Positions 34,826 to 42,983 of a stretch of DNA of 64,000 bases are shown in pieces. Below the pieces are notes generated by a model, which ran no database searches, was not told where the DNA came from, and saw only the letters and a program-made list of their open reading frames with translations. Location: NCBI GenBank assembly GCA_016868305.1, contig VGHK01000007.1:1-64000 (forward strand), in the 5' to 3' direction. The DNA is from Betaproteobacteria bacterium. Lineage in GTDB: Bacteria; Pseudomonadota; Gammaproteobacteria; Burkholderiales; Burkholderiaceae_A. Both the position numbers and the translations under genes were made by a program. Position 1 is the stretch's first letter. Every line of letters starts with the position of its first letter.

Positions 34826-35950
34826 CTAGGCCTGTCGGTCAAAGACCGCCCCAGGGGCCTCGCCAAGAACCGGCGATGGCTCGGGCGGCCTGCGGCCGGG
34901 AACGACAAGAAAAGAATGCACTGTCAGGCCTACTGCCTCCAGATCCTCTCGGAGTTCGGGCGCCGCCTTCTGAGCCCGCTGGGCAATGTCGGGGCGCTCT
35001 GCCCACATCACCATGTCAAGGGCTCGACTGCCCGACACTACCGTCTTCATCCAGACCTCGCCAAGGTGGTTACTACTGGCATGCAGGTTAATGGTGTATG
35101 GCGGGTCAGGCTGCTCTGGGCTACGAGGAGGACGAAAAAACTGCACCAGAACAGGGTCGGCATCTTTAAAAGGGATCACAAACCCGTAGGAAAGCTCACG
35201 CTGGGCGGCGGCTGCCAAAGAGTCAGCCTGAGACGACTCGATCTCTCGGACAGCGGCCTGCGTGGCCTGGCGCAGACCATCGGCAAGCTTTGGCATCTGG
35301 GCCATGCGCGCCAAGGCCTCTCGCAATGCCAGTTTGAGATCAGACTGAACGCCTTGTCCACCGGCAAGCCGAGACTCGGTAAACAGACCAGATGCCTTAA
35401 GGGCGTTTTTTACTGCCTCGGGAGAAAGCCGGGCCATGGCGGGCCGGCCCTGAAACAAAATACCCAGCGGCCCAAGGCTGGCAGAGGGCCGAAGGCTATT
35501 GACCAGCCCGGCCAGGGCCCCCGAGCTGGAAAGCAGCGCCGCTAGGCCACTGAGGTTTGCGGGCTGGGCGAAAAGACTCGATACCGTCGGAGAGATGCCT
35601 GGCTGGGCACCGGCTGGGGCAAGGGGCGCGCTGGCAGCCGGACCCTGTGACTGGCCCGCGGGGGCTGCCACCTGCTTAAACGCCAGACCTCCCTGGGGAA
35701 GGTCGACAAGCCGCAGCCACAGGGCATCACCTGGCCGATACCGTGTCTGCGCGCCGAGCTCGAGCGCGCGCCCATTCACGAGCAGCACAAGCGACTCTCC
35801 GCGCATCTCCACCAGCGCCCGCACCACCTGATTGGCACTGAGCCCAAGCTCCCGACCAGTCGCATCGGGAACGGGAATCAGCCGCCCCTCAAGGTAGATG
35901 GGCAGGATCTTGCCGCCCCCTTGGGCGATGGCTTCGGTTCCGGTCAGCAT
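34826..35950 (-). CDS. FliK-like protein (hook-length-control C-terminal domain)
   Basis: C-terminal YTINLHASSNHLGEVWMKTVVSGSRALDMVMWAERPDIAQRAQKAAPELREDLEAVGLTVHS. Confidence 0.7.
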   Translation of the reverse strand: MLTGTEAIAQGGGKILPIYLEGRLIPVPDATGRELGLSANQVVRALVEMRGESLVLLVNGRALELGAQTRYRPGDALWLRLVDLPQGGLAFKQVAAPAGQSQGPAASAPLAPAGAQPGISPTVSSLFAQPANLSGLAALLSSSGALAGLVNSLRPSASLGPLGILFQGRPAMARLSPEAVKNALKASGLFTESRLAGGQGVQSDLKLALREALARMAQMPKLADGLRQATQAAVREIESSQADSLAAAAQRELSYGFVIPFKDADPVLVQFFRPPRSPEQPDPPYTINLHASSNHLGEVWMKTVVSGSRALDMVMWAERPDIAQRAQKAAPELREDLEAVGLTVHSFLVVPGRRPPEPSPVLGEAPGAVFDRQA

Positions 35951-36019
35951 AAAGGCAAGACTAGCCCGAGGGCAGCCTGAATGGCAACCTTTAGAGAAAG
36001 GAAATTACCTAACGCTGCC

Positions 36020-36574
36020 CTAGGGAAACCGCACCCAGCCTCGTCGGGGGTCGGATGGCGCTGTGGCCTGAGCCGCGGCGGCCGAGGCCGTTGGGTAGCT
36101 GGGCTTTGCAGCGGCCGTATGGGCACCCCGGGCATGCATGGCATCGGTGCTTGCAGGTCGACCGACCGCAGCCTGAAACTGGGGATGCTGAGCAGTAAGG
36201 GCCAGATGTAATTCGGAAGGGCTCGGAAGAAGCAGTTGTACGCCCGCCTTGAGCCGATTGTGGTTGCCCCCCACAAATGCATCCGGGTTACGCTGCACGA
36301 TCAGCCGAAACACCGGCGCATCTTTGTAGGGATGGCTGCCATAAACCTGCTGCACCACCCGCGCAAGGGTCTCGCCGGGACGAACAATATGACTTATCTG
36401 CCCCGCAGAGGCGTGTGGCCCGGAGGCGGCATCCTGGCCATTGCTGTGCTGAGGACCATCCATAAGCGTCTTTAAGGCGCGCGCGGTATCTGGCATAGGC
36501 TGCGCGAAGGCCAAGGCAGTCGGAAGAGCCATGAGCCATGGCAGAGACCTCGAGATCGAAGGAAAATTCTTCAT
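36020..36574 (-). CDS. secreted LysM-domain protein (FimV-like LysM)
   Basis: signal peptide; SHIVRPGETLARVVQQVYGSHPYKDAPVFRLIVQRNPDAFVGGNHNRLKAGVQLLLP. Confidence 0.7.
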   Translation of the reverse strand: MKNFPSISRSLPWLMALPTALAFAQPMPDTARALKTLMDGPQHSNGQDAASGPHASAGQISHIVRPGETLARVVQQVYGSHPYKDAPVFRLIVQRNPDAFVGGNHNRLKAGVQLLLPSPSELHLALTAQHPQFQAAVGRPASTDAMHARGAHTAAAKPSYPTASAAAAQATAPSDPRRGWVRFP

Positions 36575-36602
36575 GGATAAGCGTCCTTGTGAATACCTGT
36601 CA

Positions 36603-38150
36603 TTAAAAAGGAAGTCCGACCAAAGCGCCAGATGATGCAGGAGCAGGGCCAGCTACGCGACGCACCAAGGCGCGGTCTTGATCAACAGACTCAACCACTG
36701 CCAGCATCAGTGAGGCGGCTACCTCGGGCTGCAGAATTTTTGAGGGTATCTGGGCCGGGGCAGACAGCAAAACCTGGGTACCCACCGCAAGACCAAGCCG
36801 TTTACCGCCATTTAAAAGAAACCGCCCCTCCGCCTGGCGCTCTAGCACCGGATACTCGGGGGACACGCATCCCATGCCGGTGCGCAACCCCTGCTGAAGA
36901 CTTTCTAGAGCGCGCTGTGCCTGAACGACGTCTGAGACGACCGCGCGGGGCGCATCGAGATAGCCGGTACGAACCTGCTGCATGGGAAGGGCGATAGACC
37001 GGGAAAAGACGGTCAGACCGGTCAACCGGTCACTCACCACCAGGACAACCCCGAGCAGGCCGAGTTCCGGAGGCTCCGGAGAAAGCCCGGTCTGCACCGC
37101 AAGGCGACGAACCCAGGCGGGAGGCGCTACGGCTGGTTCGGCGCCGGGGTTGGCTGCGGGGGCGGCTTCGGGGCGGCGCCCCATATCGACCAGCCGCACG
37201 GAAAGCTCAAACGGCGCGGAGTCTTCTACCCGGCCAAGCAGACGCTCTTCATACAGAGAATCGGGGCGAGAGCGCCCAGCCCCAAAAGGGCTTTGACTAA
37301 AGGCCCATCCAGTATCGGCGGCCAGAAGGGTAAGAAGCTCGGGGCCAAGAGACTCTGCTAAGGCGGAGAGCTGCGCACTAGTGAAGAATCCTGCCCCTGG
37401 CTCAGTGCGCACTGAAAAATAGGCATGGCGCTTAAAGGGGCTTGACTTCGGGCTGCAACTCTCTGAGGCACTTAGGGGTTGGAGCTGGTCTAGCTCAACC
37501 CGCGTCTGAGAATCACCCGCACCTCGGTTTATCCGGATTCCCTGAACCTTGGCATCAGACCGAAACTCATTGGCCTCGTGTAACTGCCCCTGGCCATCGA
37601 GCCACGAGATGGCCTTAACGCGCACCTGCGCCCGAGTCGCCGCAGCGATGAGTTCAGCCCGAATGGCAGCAAGCTGCGCCTCATAATCCTGGGAGCCAAG
37701 GGCTGCCCGCGGCGATGCTGATGGCGCTGAGCCAGGCTTTCGATTAGATACCGGCCGATTGGCCCGTTCCTGCGCGCGGGCACGTTCACGGGCCTGAGAC
37801 TCTGCCCTTTGTGTCGCCGCCTTCGGCACGGGCGCCAAGAGTACCCGACCCGCTGGAGAGACGGTAGCATTCACGGCAGGGCCCGGTTGCGCCTGAGATA
37901 GTCCAACCGATTGGGGTCCCTTGCCTGCCTTTGCGCCCTTGGGTGGGGGTGCGAGAAGCACTCGAGCCTCCGGGGACATAGATGGATTGAGCGACTGGGC
38001 GCCTGCCTTGGAATGCGGGGCAAGCAAGACAGACCCGGTTGGCGACACAGAAGGATTGACACTCTGCGCCCAAACCGGGCTGAAAACCACGCCCATGTTC
38101 AAGAGAAAGATCGCCAGGGCGAGACGCGGAGGCAATCGCATCAAAGTCAT
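36603..38150 (-). CDS. FlgT-like H-ring/assembly protein with N-terminal triplicated motif
   Basis: signal peptide; C-terminal RFLLNGGKRLGLAVGTQVLLSAP...LAVVESVDQDRALVRR resembles FlgT C-domain; adjacent to flgP. Confidence 0.6.
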   Translation of the reverse strand: MTLMRLPPRLALAIFLLNMGVVFSPVWAQSVNPSVSPTGSVLLAPHSKAGAQSLNPSMSPEARVLLAPPPKGAKAGKGPQSVGLSQAQPGPAVNATVSPAGRVLLAPVPKAATQRAESQARERARAQERANRPVSNRKPGSAPSASPRAALGSQDYEAQLAAIRAELIAAATRAQVRVKAISWLDGQGQLHEANEFRSDAKVQGIRINRGAGDSQTRVELDQLQPLSASESCSPKSSPFKRHAYFSVRTEPGAGFFTSAQLSALAESLGPELLTLLAADTGWAFSQSPFGAGRSRPDSLYEERLLGRVEDSAPFELSVRLVDMGRRPEAAPAANPGAEPAVAPPAWVRRLAVQTGLSPEPPELGLLGVVLVVSDRLTGLTVFSRSIALPMQQVRTGYLDAPRAVVSDVVQAQRALESLQQGLRTGMGCVSPEYPVLERQAEGRFLLNGGKRLGLAVGTQVLLSAPAQIPSKILQPEVAASLMLAVVESVDQDRALVRRVAGPAPASSGALVGLPF

Positions 38151-38154
38151 GGAA

Positions 38155-38706
38155 CTAACGGGTGCGGGCAGAGGCCAACTGCTTCAGATAAAGGCTGCGA
38201 ATATCGTCAACCACGCTGGAATCAAGCGACAGCGTTGTCTCGTAGGTGTCGTCACCCACAGGCGTAATACTGACCAAGGTTGCCCCGTAGATAACCCCCT
38301 CAACGCGTGCGCGGAAGCTATCGCTCTGCACCACCATATCGGCCACAGTAGTCGTGGCATCAAGGTACTGGCCATAGACCTGTTCGGTGAGGGCCCGGTA
38401 GGCATCAAGCTTAGAGGCGCGTATCGCCAATAAGCGTTGCTGGGCAGGAAGCCGATGGTTCTGTACGCTAATTACCGCATAACCGGTAGCAGTCATGGAC
38501 TGGCGTCGCTCGATCATGGACTGTACGAGCCCACTTGAGCTTGGGCGGAGTTTGTCCGCCTCGGCGGCCTCTGGCTTAGGCGCTTCTGCTGCTTTCGTGG
38601 GTGCTGGGGTGGTAACTTGAACCGGAACTCCCGCGCAGCCCGCAAGGGTCAGACTGGCAAGACCAGAAATCAAGGTAAATTGCAGGCGTTTGTGCATGGC
38701 TGACAT
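38155..38706 (-). CDS. flgP: FlgP-like outer-membrane lipoprotein (LPP20 family)
   Basis: lipobox LTLAGCAG; LLAIRASKLDAYRALTEQVYGQYLDATTTVADMVVQSDSFRARVEGVIYGATLVS. Confidence 0.85.
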   Translation of the reverse strand: MSAMHKRLQFTLISGLASLTLAGCAGVPVQVTTPAPTKAAEAPKPEAAEADKLRPSSSGLVQSMIERRQSMTATGYAVISVQNHRLPAQQRLLAIRASKLDAYRALTEQVYGQYLDATTTVADMVVQSDSFRARVEGVIYGATLVSITPVGDDTYETTLSLDSSVVDDIRSLYLKQLASARTR

Positions 38707-38744
38707 CCTTCAGAAAAGTAAACAAAGCAACGCGATTGGTTTGG

Positions 38745-38771
38745 GGTTCGGCATGGAAAACCATTGCTTTA
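38745..38771 (-). promoter_or_regulatory. sigma28 promoter candidate of flgP operon: TAAAGCAA-N11-GCCGAACC
   Basis: -35 38764-38771, -10 38745-38752, 11-nt spacer. Confidence 0.55.
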
Positions 38772-38835
38772 GTAGTTTTGCGCCTATTTCCCGTAAACTC
38801 AAGCCTCATGTCCGCTCTTTATATTCGTCTCCGCT

Positions 38836-40014
38836 GTGAGTCTTGACTCTTTAATCGGGCAGAGCGCCGCGATCTTGAACCTTAAACGGTTGATCGGGTC
38901 GGTCGCCCATTCCGACGCCACGGTTTTGGTCATTGGGGAAAGCGGCACCGGCAAAGAGCTTGTGGCGCGTGCCCTGCATGACCACTCTGGCCGAAAACAA
39001 GCACGTTTTGTGCCCGTAAACTGCGGTGCCATTCCCCGCGACCTGATCGAAAGCGAGCTCTTTGGCCATCGGCGCGGTGCCTTTACCGGGGCAATCTCTG
39101 ACCGCACGGGCCGTTTTGAGCTTGCCCAGGGCGGCACGCTGTTTCTCGACGAGATCGGCGATCTGCCGCTCGACATGCAGGTCAAGCTTCTGCGGGTGCT
39201 CCAAGAGCGCAGCATCGACCCTGTGGGCTCAAGTAAGCCCATCGATATCGATGTCCGGGTGGTCGCCGCAACCCACAAAGACCTGGAGGCTGAGGTTGCA
39301 GCCGGCCGGTTTCGGGAAGACCTGTACTACCGGCTCAATGTGCTGCCGCTTACTACCCCGCCACTGCGTGACAGGCCAGAAGACATCGAAACCTTGTGCC
39401 AGTTCTTTTCCCAGGTGCATGCTCATGCCCAGCACGGATCGGTGCGGTTAACGCCGGTGCTGCTCGGGGCCCTGCAGTCCTATCTCTGGCCGGGCAATAT
39501 CCGTGAGCTCTCGAATCTAATCGCCCGGTTTAGCGCGCTCTTTGCTGGCCAGTGCATCTGTTACCCAGATATTCCGCAGGTGATGCTGCCCAAGGGGCTG
39601 CGCGACCTGCAGCCAGAAGGCGCAGCTGCCCAGGTGGCCGCTACCGAAAAAGCACCCCCGGTCTACCGTGATGGCGCCGTACCTGTCTCGCAGCCTGGGC
39701 CAGCTAACAACAATACTGCAAAGGCCTCTGCCAACGGCAGCGAATTTAGCCCCAGTGAATTCAATCCCATTGATGACCTGATTGCCCTAGCCCAGGGATC
39801 ACCTCTACCGGCCCTTGATGCAATTCCGCTCAAAAAACGCATTTCTGACATTGAAAAAGCCCTTATTGAGCAGGCGCTTACTCAGGCGGACGGCAATGTG
39901 TCACAGACTGCGCGGATCCTGAACATTCAGCGCACCACGCTAATAGAAAAGATCAACAAATACGGGCTGAAGTTTCAGGCCGAAGACCCGATCTCTACTA
40001 CTAGGGATCACTAA
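38836..40014 (+). CDS. sigma54-dependent transcriptional activator without N-terminal regulatory domain (AAA+ + Fis HTH; GTG start)
   Basis: GESGTGKELVARALH Walker A, GAFTGA loop, C-terminal ALTQADGNVSQTARILNIQRTTLIEKINKYGL HTH. Confidence 0.93.
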   Translation: MSLDSLIGQSAAILNLKRLIGSVAHSDATVLVIGESGTGKELVARALHDHSGRKQARFVPVNCGAIPRDLIESELFGHRRGAFTGAISDRTGRFELAQGGTLFLDEIGDLPLDMQVKLLRVLQERSIDPVGSSKPIDIDVRVVAATHKDLEAEVAAGRFREDLYYRLNVLPLTTPPLRDRPEDIETLCQFFSQVHAHAQHGSVRLTPVLLGALQSYLWPGNIRELSNLIARFSALFAGQCICYPDIPQVMLPKGLRDLQPEGAAAQVAATEKAPPVYRDGAVPVSQPGPANNNTAKASANGSEFSPSEFNPIDDLIALAQGSPLPALDAIPLKKRISDIEKALIEQALTQADGNVSQTARILNIQRTTLIEKINKYGLKFQAEDPISTTRDH

Positions 40015-40552
40015 CCAGCAGAAATAACATCGGGTCCACCCGTCGAGACCGGCAGTGCCCATGCCCTGTATGGGTATAAATGGAACAGGCCTGCCAGGGA
40101 GAGCCCCTTTGGGTTGTGGTGGTCCAGAAGTTTTCGATCGGCAGATCCGGAAAGGCATTGGGGTTGTAGGACGGGTTATCGCAGGCCTTTTCTGACAAGG
40201 CCTTCATCTCTTTGTATTCCGGAACCCGCCAGGTGCGGCCAGAGGCCGAGGAAAACTCTTTTGCGAAGTCTTGGGCCGCCTGCCAGTCGAGCACCAGAGG
40301 GTCGCCCGTACACCGGCCATCGATTAGGGACTGGCCTGCGCTGCAGCGATACCAGAGAAGCCCAGAGCGAGAATCCCGAACCACCTCAGGGCTTTGAAGC
40401 TTGAAATGCCCCAAGTCACCGCTTTTAAAATAGCTCGTGCATGACGGGGTCTGCCGCAGGTCTGAACAGCCCGACAGGCCAGCAAGGCCAGCGAGGCCTA
40501 GCGCGGCGAGGACGAGCATTTTTGGCAAGGTTCGTGCATGAGATACGCGCAT
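40001..40552 (-). CDS. putative lipoprotein with Lcl C-terminal/DUF1566-like domain
   Basis: lipobox GLAGLSGCSD; VVRDSRSGLLWYRCSAGQ...DWQAAQDFAKEFSSASGRTWRVPEYKEMKAL. Confidence 0.75.
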   Translation of the reverse strand: MRVSHARTLPKMLVLAALGLAGLAGLSGCSDLRQTPSCTSYFKSGDLGHFKLQSPEVVRDSRSGLLWYRCSAGQSLIDGRCTGDPLVLDWQAAQDFAKEFSSASGRTWRVPEYKEMKALSEKACDNPSYNPNAFPDLPIENFWTTTTQRGSPWQACSIYTHTGHGHCRSRRVDPMLFLLVSDP

Positions 40553-40578
40553 TAAGTCTTCTACGGTTTTGACGATTC
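40552..40578 (+). promoter_or_regulatory. weak sigma28 promoter candidate of pomAB: TTAAGTCT-N11-GACGATTC
   Basis: same 11-nt spacing as other sites in window. Confidence 0.45.
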
Positions 40579-40636
40579 TGTGTGTACTATACGTGACTCA
40601 ATTCCGTGTTCTTTACTAAGGAGCGTTTGAAATATT

Positions 40637-41395
40637 ATGGATATCGCAACCATCGTGGGGCTTGGGGGAGCATTTGCCATGGTGGCCATGGCATGTGGAG
40701 ACCCGGGCCCGTTTATTGACATGCCTTCGGTCTACATTGTGGTCTTGGGCACAGCGTTTACTGTGTTGGCGCGCTCGAGTATCCCTGAGTTTATTGGCGC
40801 AATTGGCACGGGCATGAAGACCATCAAGTACAAGGCCGAGACGCCTCTGCAACTGATTGAAAAGCTCTACGAGCTCGGTACGATTGCCAAGAAGGATGGC
40901 ATGGTGGCCCTCGAAGGTCAGGAGATCTCAAACAAATTCCTGGCCAAGGGCGTGCGCATGATGGTCGACGGCACCGATCCCAAGCTGATTCAAAAAGCGC
41001 TTGAGATCGAGGCTGCCCAGGTCACAGCGAGTAACAAGGCCGCCCTGACCGTTTGGGATTCGATTAAAGAGGTTGGCCCGGCCATGGGCATGATCGGAAC
41101 CCTTGTGGGCCTGGTGATCATGCTTGGAAACATGAGTGACCCGAAGTCCATTGGCCCCGCTTTTGCGGTGGCCTTGCTCACAACCATGTATGGCGCGGTG
41201 ATTGCCAACATGATCTGCATCCCAGTGATCCAGAAGGTCTCAAACCTAGACAGCTCTCTTGCCACCAATAATGCGCTGATCATCGAGGCCATCCTGTTCA
41301 TTGCCAGTGGCGGTAATCCCCGCATGCTTCCCACGGTGCTTGCCGGGTACGTTCCGCCCAAAGATCAGGCAAAGCTTGAAGCCATTGGCGGCTAA
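40637..41395 (+). CDS. pomA: flagellar stator protein PomA-like (MotA family)
   Basis: GPAMGMIGTLVGLVIMLGNMSDPKSIGPAFAVALLTTMYGAVIANM matches the PomA subtype. Confidence 0.92.
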   Translation: MDIATIVGLGGAFAMVAMACGDPGPFIDMPSVYIVVLGTAFTVLARSSIPEFIGAIGTGMKTIKYKAETPLQLIEKLYELGTIAKKDGMVALEGQEISNKFLAKGVRMMVDGTDPKLIQKALEIEAAQVTASNKAALTVWDSIKEVGPAMGMIGTLVGLVIMLGNMSDPKSIGPAFAVALLTTMYGAVIANMICIPVIQKVSNLDSSLATNNALIIEAILFIASGGNPRMLPTVLAGYVPPKDQAKLEAIGG

Positions 41396-41431
41396 TTCTT
41401 GCCGCTCTCTATAGAAGGATCGCCACAGGCC

Positions 41432-42817
41432 ATGGCAGAAGAAGCTGCAAAAGTAGAGGCTACCGAACCGCCAGAGGGCGCTCCGCCCGAAGGCGGTGAG
41501 GCTGCCGCTGCGCCCCCGCCGCCTCCAGTCGAGGAGGAGGCGCCGCCTCCTCCTGCGGCCGATGAACCCGAGGAGAAAAAGTGCGAGGAGTGCCCGGATT
41601 GCCCACCCGTGGGTGCGCCGGCCTGGATGGCCACGTTTGCGGACATGGCGACCCTGCTCATGGCCTTCTTCGTGTTGATTCTCTCCTTTGCCGAGATGAA
41701 CGTGCCGAAGTTCAAGCAGATCTCCGGCTCCTTAAAGAATTCTTTCGGTGTCCAGCGGCTCATTCCCACCGTAGAACCCCCAAAAGCCCAGAGTCTCATT
41801 GCCCAGCAGTTTTCGCCGGCAGTGGCCCAGCCCACGGTAATTGACACCATTCGCCAGGACACTACCGACGATAATCAGAAAGAGGTCGAGCTCAAAACCG
41901 AGTCCAAGACTGAAGACCCCCGGCCCGATCCTCAGACCCAGGCACAGGCAAAGGCAGTGGAAAAGGCACTGGCCGAAGAGGTCGCCAAGGGGCTGGTAGA
42001 AGTGCGGGCCGAAGGCCAGAAGGTCGTGGTGCAGATGAACCCGCCGCAGGGCCGCGAGGCCGGCAGAGGTGGTGGCGCGGGAGACCAGGGCCAAAAGTCT
42101 GCAGGCTCGGGCCAGAAGGGCGAACAGTCTGCGGGCGCGGCTGATAAGGGAGAAAAATCAGCCGGTGCCATGGGCCAAAAAGGCGAAAGCACCGGGGGCG
42201 TGGTCAACCAAGAAACCATTGAGCTTTTTGCAAAGATTGCCGAGGCCCAGACGCAGGTTACCGCCCAGGTGGAGGTGCGCCAGGCAGGGCCTCAGACAGG
42301 CGCGCGCAGCGGCGCCACAGGGCCCGACGGTAAGTCAACCGGCTCGGGCGGTGGTGGTGCAAACGAGGCCGAGGTGGCCAATCGGTTCGAACAGATCAAG
42401 GCAGACCTTGCCAAAGAGATTGCTGCCGGTCAGGCCGAGGTGATGCGCGATGGACTGAAGATTGTCATTCGGCTTGCAGAACAAGGGTCGTTTGTCAGCG
42501 GCCGAGCCGACCTGCAGCCCGGATTTATGCCTCTGCTTCAAAAGGTAGGAAAAACAATCTCCAGCGGCAACGGCCAGGTGAAGATCGAGGGCCACACCGA
42601 CAATGTGCCGGTAATCATGAACGAGCGGTTTAAGTCGAACTGGGACCTTTCCGCGGCCCGCTCTTCGGCGGTTGCTGACTATATTTCAAGCCGTGCGGGG
42701 GTGCAGATGTCACGTATTAGCGTAAGCGGCCATGCAAACACCCGGCCCGTGGACACCAACAATACCGCCGAAGGCCGGTCGCGTAATCGACGCATCGAGA
42801 TCATCGTAGACGGTTAA
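41432..42817 (+). CDS. pomB: flagellar stator protein PomB-like (MotB family) with long repeat-bearing linker (start refined to ATG 41432)
   Basis: CPPVGAPAWMATFADMATLLMAFFVLILSFAEMNVPKFKQISGSLK; C-terminal OmpA domain IEGHTDNVPV...GRSRNRRIEIIVDG. Confidence 0.93.
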   Translation: MAEEAAKVEATEPPEGAPPEGGEAAAAPPPPPVEEEAPPPPAADEPEEKKCEECPDCPPVGAPAWMATFADMATLLMAFFVLILSFAEMNVPKFKQISGSLKNSFGVQRLIPTVEPPKAQSLIAQQFSPAVAQPTVIDTIRQDTTDDNQKEVELKTESKTEDPRPDPQTQAQAKAVEKALAEEVAKGLVEVRAEGQKVVVQMNPPQGREAGRGGGAGDQGQKSAGSGQKGEQSAGAADKGEKSAGAMGQKGESTGGVVNQETIELFAKIAEAQTQVTAQVEVRQAGPQTGARSGATGPDGKSTGSGGGGANEAEVANRFEQIKADLAKEIAAGQAEVMRDGLKIVIRLAEQGSFVSGRADLQPGFMPLLQKVGKTISSGNGQVKIEGHTDNVPVIMNERFKSNWDLSAARSSAVADYISSRAGVQMSRISVSGHANTRPVDTNNTAEGRSRNRRIEIIVDG

Positions 42818-42915
42818 CTAATCTGCGGTGTTGGGTATCTTCTTAACAAGCGACCGCACTGCCAGCCATCAGCACTGGATGCTGCATCCAGGTAAGCAAC
42901 TAGGATGTGTTCAGT

Positions 42916-42950
42916 AAAAAGGCCCGCAATTAATCGTTGCGGGCCTTTTT
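42916..42950. terminator. strong bidirectional terminator between pomB and convergent operon
   Basis: AAAAAGGCCCGCAATTAATCGTTGCGGGCCTTTTT. Confidence 0.95.
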
Positions 42951-42983
42951 ACTGGAACTTCTTCGCCAAGCAGAGGGGTGTTT

